Positions 1-7,986 of a stretch of 64,000 nucleotides of DNA are shown here, one piece after another. Source of the DNA: Paenibacillus aestuarii (GTDB lineage Bacteria; Bacillota; Bacilli; Paenibacillales; NBRC-103111). Location of the stretch: contig NZ_JAQFVF010000048.1 in the NCBI RefSeq assembly GCF_027789125.1, positions 24,507-88,506 of the forward strand. The letters run 5' to 3'. Both the position numbers and the translations under genes were made by a program. The notes below the pieces were generated by a model, which was not told the DNA's origin, made no database searches, and was given only the letters and a program-made list of their open reading frames with translations. Numbering within the stretch: position 1 is the stretch's first letter; the number at the start of each line of letters is the position of its first letter.

Positions 1-1032
1 AAACAGCCGCTCAATGAGCAGGAGATGAAGACGTTGAGCGCGCTCTACGATCATTCCAAAGCGATCACGACGTCGCTGCGCGGCGTACAGGACAAAGTGA
101 TGGCCAGCAACCTGCGCTGGATGGATGTGGAGTCGGCCTTGGCTTCGCAAAATGAGCCGAAAGACAACGTTATCATCGACGGTTTTTCGACGGTGGACAA
201 AGCGGTCGGCGCTTATGAGGAACTGGATTGGGGGCCAGGCAATTTCAACGCGCTGTCGCAAGCGGATGTTAAAATGCTGACCGGCGAAGAGATGACGGCA
301 GATGCAATCAAGCAGAAAGCAGCGCAGTTCTTGGGGATCAGCGACAGCGGCAACATGAAAGTGGTTGAAAACGGAAGCTCAACCCCGGAATACAAAACCT
401 ATAGCGTCGTTGTGCCGGGTGCAGGCCATGGGGAGAACGATATTCAAATGGACTACACCAAAAAAGGCGGTCATCTGATTTATTTCATGAAGCCGCGGAC
501 AGTGCAAGAGTCAAAGTTTGACCTTCGCCAGGCGAGAGATGTGGCCAATGAATTTTTGGATCAGCATGAATATAAAGATATGAGCGCTGTCAGTTATGAC
601 CAGTACCAGCACATTGCCAATATCGTTTTCGCCAAGCGTGAAAAAGACGTGACGGTTTATCCTGAGCAAGTTAGTGTCAGAGTTGCGTTGGACAATTTAG
701 AAGTAACGGGCCTGCAGGCAAGCGAATACATATTCGGCCACAAACTCCGGAATCTCGGTCAGCCTAAAGTTAATGCAGAGGAAGCCCGTAAATCCGTAAA
801 TGCCAAGATGGAAGTGAGCAGTCAAAAGCTTGCCGTTATTGAAAATGAACTGAATGAGGAAGTGCTGTGCCACGAGATCGTCGGTAAAATGAACGGCAAT
901 TTGTACAGAGTGTTCATCAATGCGGATAACGGAACGGAAGAAAAAATAGAAACGATTCGTCCGGACCAGGCGGCAGCCGCTGCTGCAGGTGCAACTGCAG
1001 CCCCCGGCCAAAAGCCGGCAGCAACGAAATAA
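1..1032 (+). CDS. ypeB: Germination protein YpeB, 5'-truncated by window edge
   Basis: The frame is open from base 1, before the first Met codon at 25, so the N-terminus lies outside the window. What remains is about 343 residues ending in an Ala/Pro-rich tail. The sequence matches my knowledge of YpeB: a helical N-terminal part followed by PepSY-like repeats (YSVVVPG... and HEIVGKMNGNLYRVFI segments). In Bacillus, YpeB is the partner that stabilises the cortex-lytic enzyme SleB in the spore and is encoded just downstream of sleB. The next genes (ypfA, ypfB, cmk) are the same as in B. subtilis, which supports the call. SleB itself would lie upstream of the window. Confidence 0.93.
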   Translation, partial: KQPLNEQEMKTLSALYDHSKAITTSLRGVQDKVMASNLRWMDVESALASQNEPKDNVIIDGFSTVDKAVGAYEELDWGPGNFNALSQADVKMLTGEEMTADAIKQKAAQFLGISDSGNMKVVENGSSTPEYKTYSVVVPGAGHGENDIQMDYTKKGGHLIYFMKPRTVQESKFDLRQARDVANEFLDQHEYKDMSAVSYDQYQHIANIVFAKREKDVTVYPEQVSVRVALDNLEVTGLQASEYIFGHKLRNLGQPKVNAEEARKSVNAKMEVSSQKLAVIENELNEEVLCHEIVGKMNGNLYRVFINADNGTEEKIETIRPDQAAAAAAGATAAPGQKPAATK

Positions 1033-1148
1033 AACCAGAGAAGCGGGAGCTTGCCTCCTCGCTTCTTTTTTGCTTTCTAATTCAGAATCTCGTGTTATAA
1101 TCGATGAAGTAACAGGAAATTTGGCAGAGATTGTCGGAGGTGCTCGGA

Positions 1149-1802
1149 TTGCTTCCCAAGGTTAATCAGATTTTGTACATGCAGATCAATTCTATTGATG
1201 ACGAAGAAAGCAAGATTGAATACAAATCAAGAATTGCTGATATCACAGACAGCGCGATTGTAATCGAGCTTCCGCTGAATGAGCAGACAGGTCGGCTAAA
1301 GCGGCTTTATGCTGGCGATGAGTTGAACGCTTATTTTTTAAATATGGGCGGGGTCAAGCATTATTTCACCACTACCGTTTCGGGTTTTCGCGAAGATGTC
1401 GTCCGTCTGGTCGAACTGAAGCTGCCGGATCGCGATTCCATCACACAAGTGCAGCGCAGAAGCTTCTTGCGCGTGCTCGCCGAGCTCGAAATCGCAGTGA
1501 AATTTTCCGATCAACTCCTATTCGTCGCTTTAACCGAGGATATCGGCGGAGGCGGGATCTCCTTCATCTGTGAAGGACATCTTCCACTTGGCTTGCAAGC
1601 TGCTTTATCCTGCTGGCTGCTCGTGCCTTTTAAGAATGGCTCCATTGAGCACATACCGTTCAAAGGGGAAGTCGTCCGCGTGAAGAAACTGGAAACGGGA
1701 AGGCTGCTCGTAATGGTCAGCTTTGTGGAAATTACCGACCGCGAACGCCAGAAGATTATCCGGTTTTGCTTTGAACGGCAGATGGATTTCCGCAAACGCT
1801 GA
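1149..1802 (+). CDS. ypfA: PilZ-domain flagellar brake protein (YpfA/MotI type)
   Basis: This 217-residue protein has a YcgR-like N-terminal half and a C-terminal PilZ domain. The c-di-GMP binding signature is visible: an RRSFLR box near residue 108, then an EDIGGGGIS loop. The usual D/NxSxxG motif reads DIGGGG here, so the central Ser is replaced. In B. subtilis the counterpart YpfA (MotI/DgrA) binds c-di-GMP and inhibits the flagellar motor. I chose TTG 1149 because GGAGGTG (1136-1142) sits 6 nt upstream; the TTG at 1131 has no ribosome site in front. Position between ypeB and ypfB matches B. subtilis. Confidence 0.88.
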   Translation: MLPKVNQILYMQINSIDDEESKIEYKSRIADITDSAIVIELPLNEQTGRLKRLYAGDELNAYFLNMGGVKHYFTTTVSGFREDVVRLVELKLPDRDSITQVQRRSFLRVLAELEIAVKFSDQLLFVALTEDIGGGGISFICEGHLPLGLQAALSCWLLVPFKNGSIEHIPFKGEVVRVKKLETGRLLVMVSFVEITDRERQKIIRFCFERQMDFRKR

Positions 1803-1869
1803 TTGCATGGAATCTGATCTTCTTGGGTATACTTTGATGCATGAATTGAAGTGAGCAGGTGAGACTTCC

Positions 1870-2094
1870 ATGGCATCGGATCAGGAACATCGATCGTACG
1901 AGCAGCTGTTTGTGCTTTTCTCCAAGAAGGTGGAGAAGATTTTGCTCAGGCTGGCGCTCGTGTTTTTTGTGCTGCTTTTATGCGCTCAAGCGCTCTTGCA
2001 AATCCCTTATTTGCGCAAGCATATTACAAGGGTCGAACCGCTTGAAGGCAAACCTTACTCCCAGCCCGTGGGCGCGGATCGAGAGCGTTCTTAG
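1870..2094 (+). CDS. ypfB: Small membrane protein, YpfB family
   Basis: A 74-residue protein with a charged N-terminus, one hydrophobic segment at about residues 27-45 and a short polar tail. It lies between the ypfA and cmk genes exactly where B. subtilis has ypfB, a small protein of unknown function (DUF5359 as I remember it). A purine-rich stretch (GCAGGTGAG) precedes the ATG at 1870. A perfect 12-bp hairpin begins right after its stop codon. No function can be inferred beyond membrane location. Confidence 0.78.
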   Translation: MASDQEHRSYEQLFVLFSKKVEKILLRLALVFFVLLLCAQALLQIPYLRKHITRVEPLEGKPYSQPVGADRERS

Positions 2095-2095
2095 A

Positions 2096-2124
2096 GGAGA
2101 ATGCTACGGCTAGTAGCATTCTCC
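2096..2124 (+). terminator. Hairpin after ypfB
   Basis: A perfect 12-bp stem (GGAGAATGCTAC / GTAGCATTCTCC) with loop GGCTA starts 2 bp after the ypfB stop. The following T-run is short (AAGTTTTG), so it is a plausible but not classic intrinsic terminator. It directly precedes the cmk promoter. Confidence 0.55.
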
Positions 2125-2129
2125 AAGTT

Positions 2130-2158
2130 TTGCATATACATTGGTAGTGTGGTATAAT
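2130..2158 (+). promoter_or_regulatory. Sigma-A promoter for cmk
   Basis: TTGCAT (2130-2135), 17-bp spacer, perfect TATAAT (2153-2158) with an extended -10 TGG. Predicted start is near 2165, so a terminator-like hairpin (2169-2190) would lie within the first 25 nt of the transcript. Confidence 0.8.
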
Positions 2159-2168
2159 TTCCTTAATT

Positions 2169-2190
2169 AGCAGGCAGTGCCTGCTTTTTT
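2169..2190 (+). terminator. Short terminator-like hairpin in the cmk leader
   Basis: AGCAGG / CCTGCT stem (2169-2174 with 2180-2185), loop CAGTG, followed by six T. It lies between the cmk promoter and the cmk ribosome site, so it can either end read-through from upstream or act as an attenuator. The same AGCAGGC...GCCTGCT+T design recurs after mtrB (18038). Confidence 0.6.
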
Positions 2191-2222
2191 GTTCGTAAGG
2201 TATTGTTAGGAGGAACAACAGC

Positions 2223-2906
2223 TTGGATAAGTTCAATATTGCCATAGATGGCCCCGCTGGCGCTGGTAAAAGCACCATTGCAAGACTTGTAGCTGGCGCG
2301 CTCGGATTTGTTTACGTCGATACTGGGGCTATGTATCGCGCAGTAACATGGAAGGTACAGCAAGAAGGGCTGTCTCCTGATCAAGAATCTGAGGTCATCG
2401 CGCTCGCGAACCGCATGCGCATCGAATTAGTTCCGACGGCCGAAGGGCAGCAAGTGTACGTCGATGGCGTTGATGTGACGAAAGCAATTCGCACTATTGC
2501 CATCACGGATCATGTTTCCCAGATTGCCAGCATCGGAGCGATTCGCGAACTGCTGGTCGCGATGCAGAAGCAAATGGCAGTGTCCAAAGGAATTGTTATG
2601 GATGGCCGTGATATTGGCACCCATGTCATTCCTGACGCTGAGCTTAAGATTTTCCTTACGGCAAGCGTATCCGAGAGGGCAGAACGACGTTTTAAAGAAA
2701 TGCAAAGCAGCGGAACCTGCACCATGACACTGGAAGAGTTGGCGCAAGATATTGCCCGGCGTGACCAGTTGGATCAGAATCGGGAGATTTCACCGCTTCG
2801 CCGAGCTGATGATGCTATCCTAATGGATAGCACGTCTATGACGATTAACGAAGTTGTGGACGAGATCCTGGGACTTTGCAAAAGCAAAGTCGGAGGTGGC
2901 AAGTAA
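2223..2906 (+). CDS. cmk: Cytidylate kinase
   Basis: Phosphorylates CMP and dCMP to the diphosphates with ATP in pyrimidine salvage. The 227-residue length is normal. The P-loop GPAGAGKST is at residues 10-18, followed by the family segment VDTGAMYRAVT and later MDGRDIGTHV and RRDQLD...SPL. The start is TTG 2223, with AGGAGGA at 2208-2214. The gene sits directly before an acyltransferase (1-bp gap) and ypfD, as in related Bacillales. Confidence 0.97.
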   Translation: MDKFNIAIDGPAGAGKSTIARLVAGALGFVYVDTGAMYRAVTWKVQQEGLSPDQESEVIALANRMRIELVPTAEGQQVYVDGVDVTKAIRTIAITDHVSQIASIGAIRELLVAMQKQMAVSKGIVMDGRDIGTHVIPDAELKIFLTASVSERAERRFKEMQSSGTCTMTLEELAQDIARRDQLDQNREISPLRRADDAILMDSTSMTINEVVDEILGLCKSKVGGGK

Positions 2907-2907
2907 G

Positions 2908-3489
2908 ATGCTATACCTTATTGGCAGGGGTTTATTCCGCATCATTTTTGCTGTATGTTTCCGTCTTCAAGCGTTTGGCCGAGAGAATGTCCCGGCAGAA
3001 GGCGCGGTTGTCTTATGCTGCAATCATATCAGTCTGTGGGATCCTCCGCTCCTGGGCTCACCGCTGGAGCGCAAAGTGCACTTCATGGCCAAGGCCGAAC
3101 TGTTCGATATACCGATTCTCGGATCGGCCATCGCAAAGGTAGGGGCTTTTCCAGTCAAGCGAGGCGGGGTCAGCAAGGAGTCGATCCGTCTTGCCATCCA
3201 ACTGCTGCGGGACGGTAAGATGATGGGCGTATTCCCTGAAGGATCGCGCAGCAATGCCGGCGGTATGGGCAAGAAGGGCGCAGCCAGTCTGGCGCTGAAA
3301 GCAGGCGCAGCTGTAGTTCCGGTGGCGATCGTCGGGCATTACAAGCTATTTCGCAAGATGAAGATCGTATATGGCAAGCCGATGGATTTGAGCGCCTATA
3401 CAAGCGGAAGCTCGGAAGATCTGGAACTCGCGACAGAAGCGATTATGAATGAAATCCGAAGCTTGCACGCCTCTTACAGCAAAGATTAA
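2908..3489 (+). CDS. plsC: 1-acyl-sn-glycerol-3-phosphate acyltransferase
   Basis: A 193-residue PlsC-family enzyme that would add the second acyl chain to lysophosphatidate at the membrane. The acyltransferase blocks are visible: NHISLWDPP (the HxxxxD catalytic motif, near residue 35), a central KAELFDIP...GAFPVKR block, and FPEGSRS near residue 110. An N-terminal hydrophobic segment (LIGRGLFRIIFAVCF) anchors it. The reading frame is open upstream into cmk, but ATG 2908 has GGAGGTGG at 2892-2899 and follows the cmk stop by one base, so translational coupling with cmk is likely. Confidence 0.93.
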   Translation: MLYLIGRGLFRIIFAVCFRLQAFGRENVPAEGAVVLCCNHISLWDPPLLGSPLERKVHFMAKAELFDIPILGSAIAKVGAFPVKRGGVSKESIRLAIQLLRDGKMMGVFPEGSRSNAGGMGKKGAASLALKAGAAVVPVAIVGHYKLFRKMKIVYGKPMDLSAYTSGSSEDLELATEAIMNEIRSLHASYSKD

Positions 3490-3640
3490 GTGTTATGTAT
3501 GGAAATGTAAGGTTGGAATTATACTATCCTTAAATTGTATGGGAAGTTTGTGTGTGTGTGAAACAGAGTAGACGCTTTGTGCAGCTGCTTTGTGACTTAT
3601 AAATTTTTATTGATGGTTTTAAATAGAGGAGGGTAACCCT

Positions 3641-4933
3641 ATGTCAGATGAAGTTAAAGTTCAAGATCAAACGCAAGAAGTACAAGAAACAGCTGTATCT
3701 CAAGCTGAAGCCGAGCACGCGCTGAACAATGTTGCTGTGCTGAAGAAAGGCGCTACTGTCAAAGGTAAAATCGTGAAGGTAGACGCAGATCAAGCTTTCG
3801 TTGATATCGGCTACAAATATGACGGCGTGATCCCGGTTCGCGAGCTTTCATCCGTTTCTCTGGACGATGCTGGCCAAGCCGTACAAATCGGCCAAGAAGT
3901 TGAGCTGAAAGTCGTATCCATCAACGATGCGAAAGAAACATTGGTTCTATCCAAACGCGTTGTGGACAGCGAGAAAGCTTGGGATAAACTGCAAGGCCAA
4001 TTGGAAAGCAAAGAAGTTATCGAAGCTGTCGTAGCTGAAGTTGTGAAAGGCGGACTTGTTGTTGATATCGGCGTTCGCGGATTCGTTCCGGCTTCCATGG
4101 TTGAGCGTCAATTCGTTGAAGATTTCAGCTCTTACAAAGGTCGCACATTGCGCCTGCGTGTGAAAGAACTGGACCGCGAGAAAAACAAAGTGATTCTTTC
4201 CCAAAAAGATGTGTTGGATGAAGAGCACGAAGCAAACAAAAAGAAAATTATAGAAGGCCTGCAAGTAGGTCAAGTGTTGGATGGTACAGTTCAACGCTTA
4301 ACTCAATTCGGTGCTTTCATCGATATCGGCGGCATCGACGGTCTTGTACATATTTCCGAAATGGCTTGGCATCATGTTGAGCAAGCATCGGACGTTGTTA
4401 AAGAAGGCGACAAGGTGAAAGTTCAAATTCTTAAGCTGGATCCAGCTAACGAGAAAATCAGCCTGTCCATCAAAGCGACACAAGAAGGCCCATGGTCCAA
4501 AGTGGAGCGCGAGTTCAAAGCTGGCGATATCGTAACAGGAACTGTTAAGCGTCTTGCTGCATTCGGCGCATTCGTTGAAGTGGCGCCTGGCGTAGAAGGA
4601 CTTGTGCATATCTCCCAAATCGCTCACCGTCATATCGGCACTCCTCATGAAGTGCTGAAAGAAGGACAAGAAGTGAAAGTGAAAATTCTCGAAATCAACG
4701 CTTCCGAGAAACGCGTCAGCTTGAGCATCAAAGAAACCGAAGAAGCTCCTGAAGCTCCAGCTGCTGCAGCGAAGCCTGAGAGAGAAAGACAGCCAAGACC
4801 TGACCGCGACCGCGGCAGCAGAGAAAACCACCAAAAAGAAATTGCTGGCAACGAGAACGTTTCGTTGAGCAATCAAGGTATGTCCATGACACTTGGCGAG
4901 CGTTTTGGCGACAAATTGTCCAAATTTAAATAA
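3641..4933 (+). CDS. ypfD: S1-domain RNA-binding protein, ribosomal protein S1 homologue
   Basis: The 430-residue protein has four S1 (OB-fold) repeats beginning near residues 38, 125, 210 and 297; the last two carry the classic GAFVDI...GLVHISE core. E. coli S1 has six repeats, so this is the shorter Bacillota form (YpfD). A charged low-complexity stretch (ERERQPRPDRDRG, about residues 375-390) precedes a conserved C-terminal tail. The start ATG 3641 has AGGAGGG upstream. Synteny with cmk matches B. subtilis. The role in translation is known only by homology; in Bacillus this protein is not a stable ribosome component. Confidence 0.93.
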   Translation: MSDEVKVQDQTQEVQETAVSQAEAEHALNNVAVLKKGATVKGKIVKVDADQAFVDIGYKYDGVIPVRELSSVSLDDAGQAVQIGQEVELKVVSINDAKETLVLSKRVVDSEKAWDKLQGQLESKEVIEAVVAEVVKGGLVVDIGVRGFVPASMVERQFVEDFSSYKGRTLRLRVKELDREKNKVILSQKDVLDEEHEANKKKIIEGLQVGQVLDGTVQRLTQFGAFIDIGGIDGLVHISEMAWHHVEQASDVVKEGDKVKVQILKLDPANEKISLSIKATQEGPWSKVEREFKAGDIVTGTVKRLAAFGAFVEVAPGVEGLVHISQIAHRHIGTPHEVLKEGQEVKVKILEINASEKRVSLSIKETEEAPEAPAAAAKPERERQPRPDRDRGSRENHQKEIAGNENVSLSNQGMSMTLGERFGDKLSKFK

Positions 4934-4977
4934 GTCGTTGTTTATGTAACGAACTGTTAGCTTAGGAGGACTGGAAC

Positions 4978-6036
4978 ATGCGCATCTCACGCAAAATGGA
5001 GCATGTCCATTATGCGCTGGAGCTTGGCCAATCCGGACAACAGGGGTTGGCGGATGTGAAGCTTGTGCATAACTGTCTGCCTGAGACTTCGACGGATCAA
5101 ATTGCATTAACGACCGTAATCGGCGATCTCATTCTGAGTTCGCCGATTTTCATTAATGCGATGACCGGCGGAGCAGAGGAGACAGAACGCATTAATCGTG
5201 ATCTGGCGATTGCGGCCAGAGAGCGGGGGTTGGCCATGGCTGTCGGCTCGCAGATGTCAGCGCTGCGAAATAGCGAGGTGGCACCGAGCTATCAAGTTGT
5301 GCGGCGCATGAACCCGCATGGCATCGTGCTGGCCAATTTGGGCAGCGAAGCTTCCGTCGAGCAGGCGCTTCGCGCTGTAGACATGATTGAAGCGAACGCG
5401 CTGCAGATTCATTTGAACGTGATGCAGGAACTGATCATGCCGGAAGGCGACCGCAACTTCGCCGGCATGATCGACCGCATCGCAGCGATCGTAGACCGGG
5501 TCGGAGTCCCGGTCATCGTCAAGGAAGTCGGCTTCGGCATTCCGAGGGAGAATGCGAAGCAGCTTCAAGAGATCGGCGTCCGCGTGCTGGACGTCGGCGG
5601 GTCGGGCGGCACTAATTTCGCCGCCATCGAGAATGCGCGCCGTTCAGCAGCCTTGGCGTGGCTGAACGATTGGGGCACACCGACAAGCATCGCGCTGCTC
5701 GAAGCATTGTCGGTGTATCCGCGAGGCGCTGTCATCGCCTCGGGAGGCATTACGAACGCTTTGGAGGCCGCCAAAGCGTTGACGCTTGGCGCATCGGCCG
5801 TCGGCATGGCCGGTGCGTTCTTGAAGGTGCTGCGCGCCGAAGGGATCGATGCGCTGCTGCGCTTCATCGATGAGCTCCAGCAGGGACTCATCTTGATTAT
5901 GACCGCGCTCGGCGCGAATACCGTGCAGCAATTATGGGAGCGACCTGTCGTCATTACAGGCGAGACGGCGGAATGGTGCCGGACACGCGGCATGGACCTG
6001 ACCGATTATGCAGCAAGAGGAAGCCGGAGTAAATAA
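4978..6036 (+). CDS. fni: Type 2 isopentenyl-diphosphate delta-isomerase
   Basis: FMN- and NADPH-dependent enzyme that interconverts IPP and DMAPP, supplying the polyprenyl chain builders HepS/HepT encoded about 14 kb downstream. It has 352 residues, normal for the family. Visible blocks: NAMTGGAEETERIN near residue 60, the QIHLNVMQELIMPEGDR segment, VIVKEVGFGIP, and the glycine-rich DVGGSGGTNFA FMN site. ATG 4978 has AGGAGG 8 nt upstream. The upstream neighbour ypfD and downstream yphA are as in B. subtilis (where it is ypgA). Confidence 0.96.
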   Translation: MRISRKMEHVHYALELGQSGQQGLADVKLVHNCLPETSTDQIALTTVIGDLILSSPIFINAMTGGAEETERINRDLAIAARERGLAMAVGSQMSALRNSEVAPSYQVVRRMNPHGIVLANLGSEASVEQALRAVDMIEANALQIHLNVMQELIMPEGDRNFAGMIDRIAAIVDRVGVPVIVKEVGFGIPRENAKQLQEIGVRVLDVGGSGGTNFAAIENARRSAALAWLNDWGTPTSIALLEALSVYPRGAVIASGGITNALEAAKALTLGASAVGMAGAFLKVLRAEGIDALLRFIDELQQGLILIMTALGANTVQQLWERPVVITGETAEWCRTRGMDLTDYAARGSRSK

Positions 6037-6112
6037 TCGATTTTTTGCCATACTAAGGAACAGAAGGGGCTTCCCGCTAGGGAGCCCGATGTTCCGCAGG
6101 GTGGTATCGATT

Positions 6113-6739
6113 ATGAACTCCGGCTATTTGTCTTTAATACTTCTCTGCATCACGCTGATTCTGCTGGCCAGCGGATGGAAGGAGACATTTATAAGAAGTA
6201 TTTCGCATAAGGCAATACTTCTTTTTTTTGTGGCGTGGCTGTTAAGTTCACGGTTGTCCGTGACGATTGCGCAGGTTCAAGTTCAATTGGTCTATATGTG
6301 GATAACCGTCATCTGTCTGGTCATCCTCTATGTCACGCATGGATTTATTCACAAGCTTCATCTGCTTTCCATCGGCTTACTGATGGGATCGCTGCATTTT
6401 TTGATCGGACAGCTGCTGATGATGGATCCGATTTTAATCGTGGGCAACCCCGATTGGGACACGGCCTTGCTGCTTGCTGTGGCCGCGACCATGCTGCAGC
6501 GCAGCGCACCGGAACAAATCGCCGCCATCTCCATCGGTTACCTGTTAGGGGACCTTTATCAGAGCAGTCTTCATCAGGGGCATATGAATCACCGGCTCGG
6601 GGGCACGCATTTTCAGGATCAGTGGTGGCTGACTGTCTTTGCTGCGCGAACGTTGACTGTCATGGTGCAAAGCGCCTATAACGGCTGCCGTGGAGTGATA
6701 AGAAGCTGGATGGATCGAAAAGGAGGATGGCGCAAATAA
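6113..6739 (+). CDS. yphA: Multi-pass membrane protein, YphA-like
   Basis: About 208 residues with roughly six hydrophobic segments (starting LSLILLCITLILLASG) and a polar C-terminus. It occupies the yphA slot between fni and the YIEGIA gene. The frame is open back to 6008 inside fni, but the upstream part is arginine-rich and overlaps fni, and ATG 6113 follows an AGGGTGG sequence. ATG 6089 is an alternative start. Function is unknown; the coupling to the next gene (TAATG overlap at 6737-6741) suggests a shared sporulation-envelope role. Confidence 0.7.
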   Translation: MNSGYLSLILLCITLILLASGWKETFIRSISHKAILLFFVAWLLSSRLSVTIAQVQVQLVYMWITVICLVILYVTHGFIHKLHLLSIGLLMGSLHFLIGQLLMMDPILIVGNPDWDTALLLAVAATMLQRSAPEQIAAISIGYLLGDLYQSSLHQGHMNHRLGGTHFQDQWWLTVFAARTLTVMVQSAYNGCRGVIRSWMDRKGGWRK

Positions 6740-7644
6740 TGGACTGGTTTTATTCGCATCGGTATACGGTTGGTGTTGTTGTTGGCGTGGTTTTTGGCAT
6801 CTTGTCGCGACTGAACATGCTGCGCACCGATTACCGGCAGTACCCGACCTATCCGCATGGCAAAATCATTCACATTTCCCTGGGGGTGATTGCTGCAGGG
6901 TTAGGGGCTGTTGCTGTGCCGGCACTTTTGGAAAAAAACTACACTGCTGTTACCTTTCTCTCTTTGGCCGCACAGCAATTCCGCGATGTCCGCAATATGG
7001 AGAGACAAAGCTTGACCAAGGTGGATGAGTTGGAGCTCGTTCCGCGGGGCTCCGCTTACATTGAAGGCATTGCGATGGTGTTTGAAGGGCGCAATTACTT
7101 GGTCATCTTTTCCGCATTTGTCGCCTCGCTGTTCAGTATTTGTTTCGCCTGGTATTGGGGGATTGTGGCGGGCATCTTGTCTATTTTCTTAGCGAATTTG
7201 TTTAAGACTGGTAAGAATCTGGAAGCGATCGCACACATCGAGCATGTGCCCGTTCGTCTAGAAGGGCCTGATCTGTTCGTCGGCTCGGTCTATATTATGA
7301 ATATCGGCCTTGAAGATACGCAGCAAATTATTCAGAAGCAGGCGCTAGGTTACATCATCAAGCCGAAAAACCGGAATTCCCGCGTGACCTTAGCCAATCT
7401 CGGACAAAGACAGGCGATTCTCCATGATATATCGACCTTATTTGGTGTGTATCGCGATTCAGGCGAGCCTTCGCTCATGCCGATGGCCAAGCTGAATATG
7501 AATACGGGTGAGCTAGGCTTGCTGCTCCTTCCGCAGGAACGGGACGCAGATAAAGTGAAAACGGCGCTGCACCGGATTCCCGTCCTGGAGAGCGCAGTAC
7601 GCATGCCTTCCGAGGCCGGCGTCAATCAACAGAAAGGGGGCTAA
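6739..7644 (+). CDS. YIEGIA-domain membrane protein
   Basis: A 301-residue protein carrying the diagnostic YIEGIA motif (near residue 102) after a GVVVGVVFGIL N-terminal membrane segment; two further hydrophobic helices lie around residues 52-75 and 118-152. The C-terminal half is soluble. The family is restricted to spore formers; I believe the B. subtilis relative is YphB (SeaA, spore envelope assembly), which occupies this locus. ATG 6739 overlaps the previous stop; the alternative ATG 6727 directly abuts the AGGAGG site (6721-6726) and cannot use it. The small gene that follows is its known companion family. Confidence 0.82.
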   Translation: MDWFYSHRYTVGVVVGVVFGILSRLNMLRTDYRQYPTYPHGKIIHISLGVIAAGLGAVAVPALLEKNYTAVTFLSLAAQQFRDVRNMERQSLTKVDELELVPRGSAYIEGIAMVFEGRNYLVIFSAFVASLFSICFAWYWGIVAGILSIFLANLFKTGKNLEAIAHIEHVPVRLEGPDLFVGSVYIMNIGLEDTQQIIQKQALGYIIKPKNRNSRVTLANLGQRQAILHDISTLFGVYRDSGEPSLMPMAKLNMNTGELGLLLLPQERDADKVKTALHRIPVLESAVRMPSEAGVNQQKGG

Positions 7645-7650
7645 CTACGC

Positions 7651-7830
7651 ATGTCGCAAATTCTCGCTATCGTCACGCTGGATAAAGATCAAGTGGCTGG
7701 AGGGGCCCCTATTTTCGCCGTCGCCACGAAGGAAGAACAACAGAAAGTTTCTTTTACGCTGGAAAAAATATTGGATGCCAATGCCCACGATTTGAAAAAC
7801 GGCAATATCATTTTGGTTAAGCATAATTAA
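7651..7830 (+). CDS. Small protein, probable capping-complex subunit for YIEGIA
   Basis: A 59-residue protein starting MSQILAIVTLDKDQVAGG and ending NIILVKHN. The start ATG 7651 lies 6 bp after the YIEGIA gene stop, with AAAGGGGG upstream. Public annotations of spore formers name a small protein in this position the capping complex subunit for YIEGIA; I assign it from size, position and the conserved ILAIVT...GGAPIF opening. No enzymatic motif is visible. Co-translation with the YIEGIA protein is expected from the spacing. Confidence 0.75.
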   Translation: MSQILAIVTLDKDQVAGGAPIFAVATKEEQQKVSFTLEKILDANAHDLKNGNIILVKHN

Positions 7831-7873
7831 CGTGCGCGAAATGACGTCATCCCGATATTTTTTTTAGAAGTGA

Positions 7874-7903
7874 TTAGCAAAGTGCCTGTTTTTTTGTTAT
7901 GAT
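7874..7903 (+). promoter_or_regulatory. Probable sigma-A promoter for der
   Basis: TATGAT (7898-7903) with an extended -10 TGT; the -35 is weak (TTAGCA, 7874-7879, 18-bp spacer). Start would be about 75 nt upstream of der. Confidence 0.45.
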
Positions 7904-7986
7904 GTAAGTTGCGTAATTTTCCATGGCTGTACATGGAAGGTGCCGTGGAACGTGAATTGCATGCAAACCTAGGGAGTGAATGGAAA

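Noticed and set aside
4298..5107. 269-residue - strand frame across the end of ypfD
   Set aside because: Overlaps two clear genes and has Phe/Ser/Cys-rich antisense composition.
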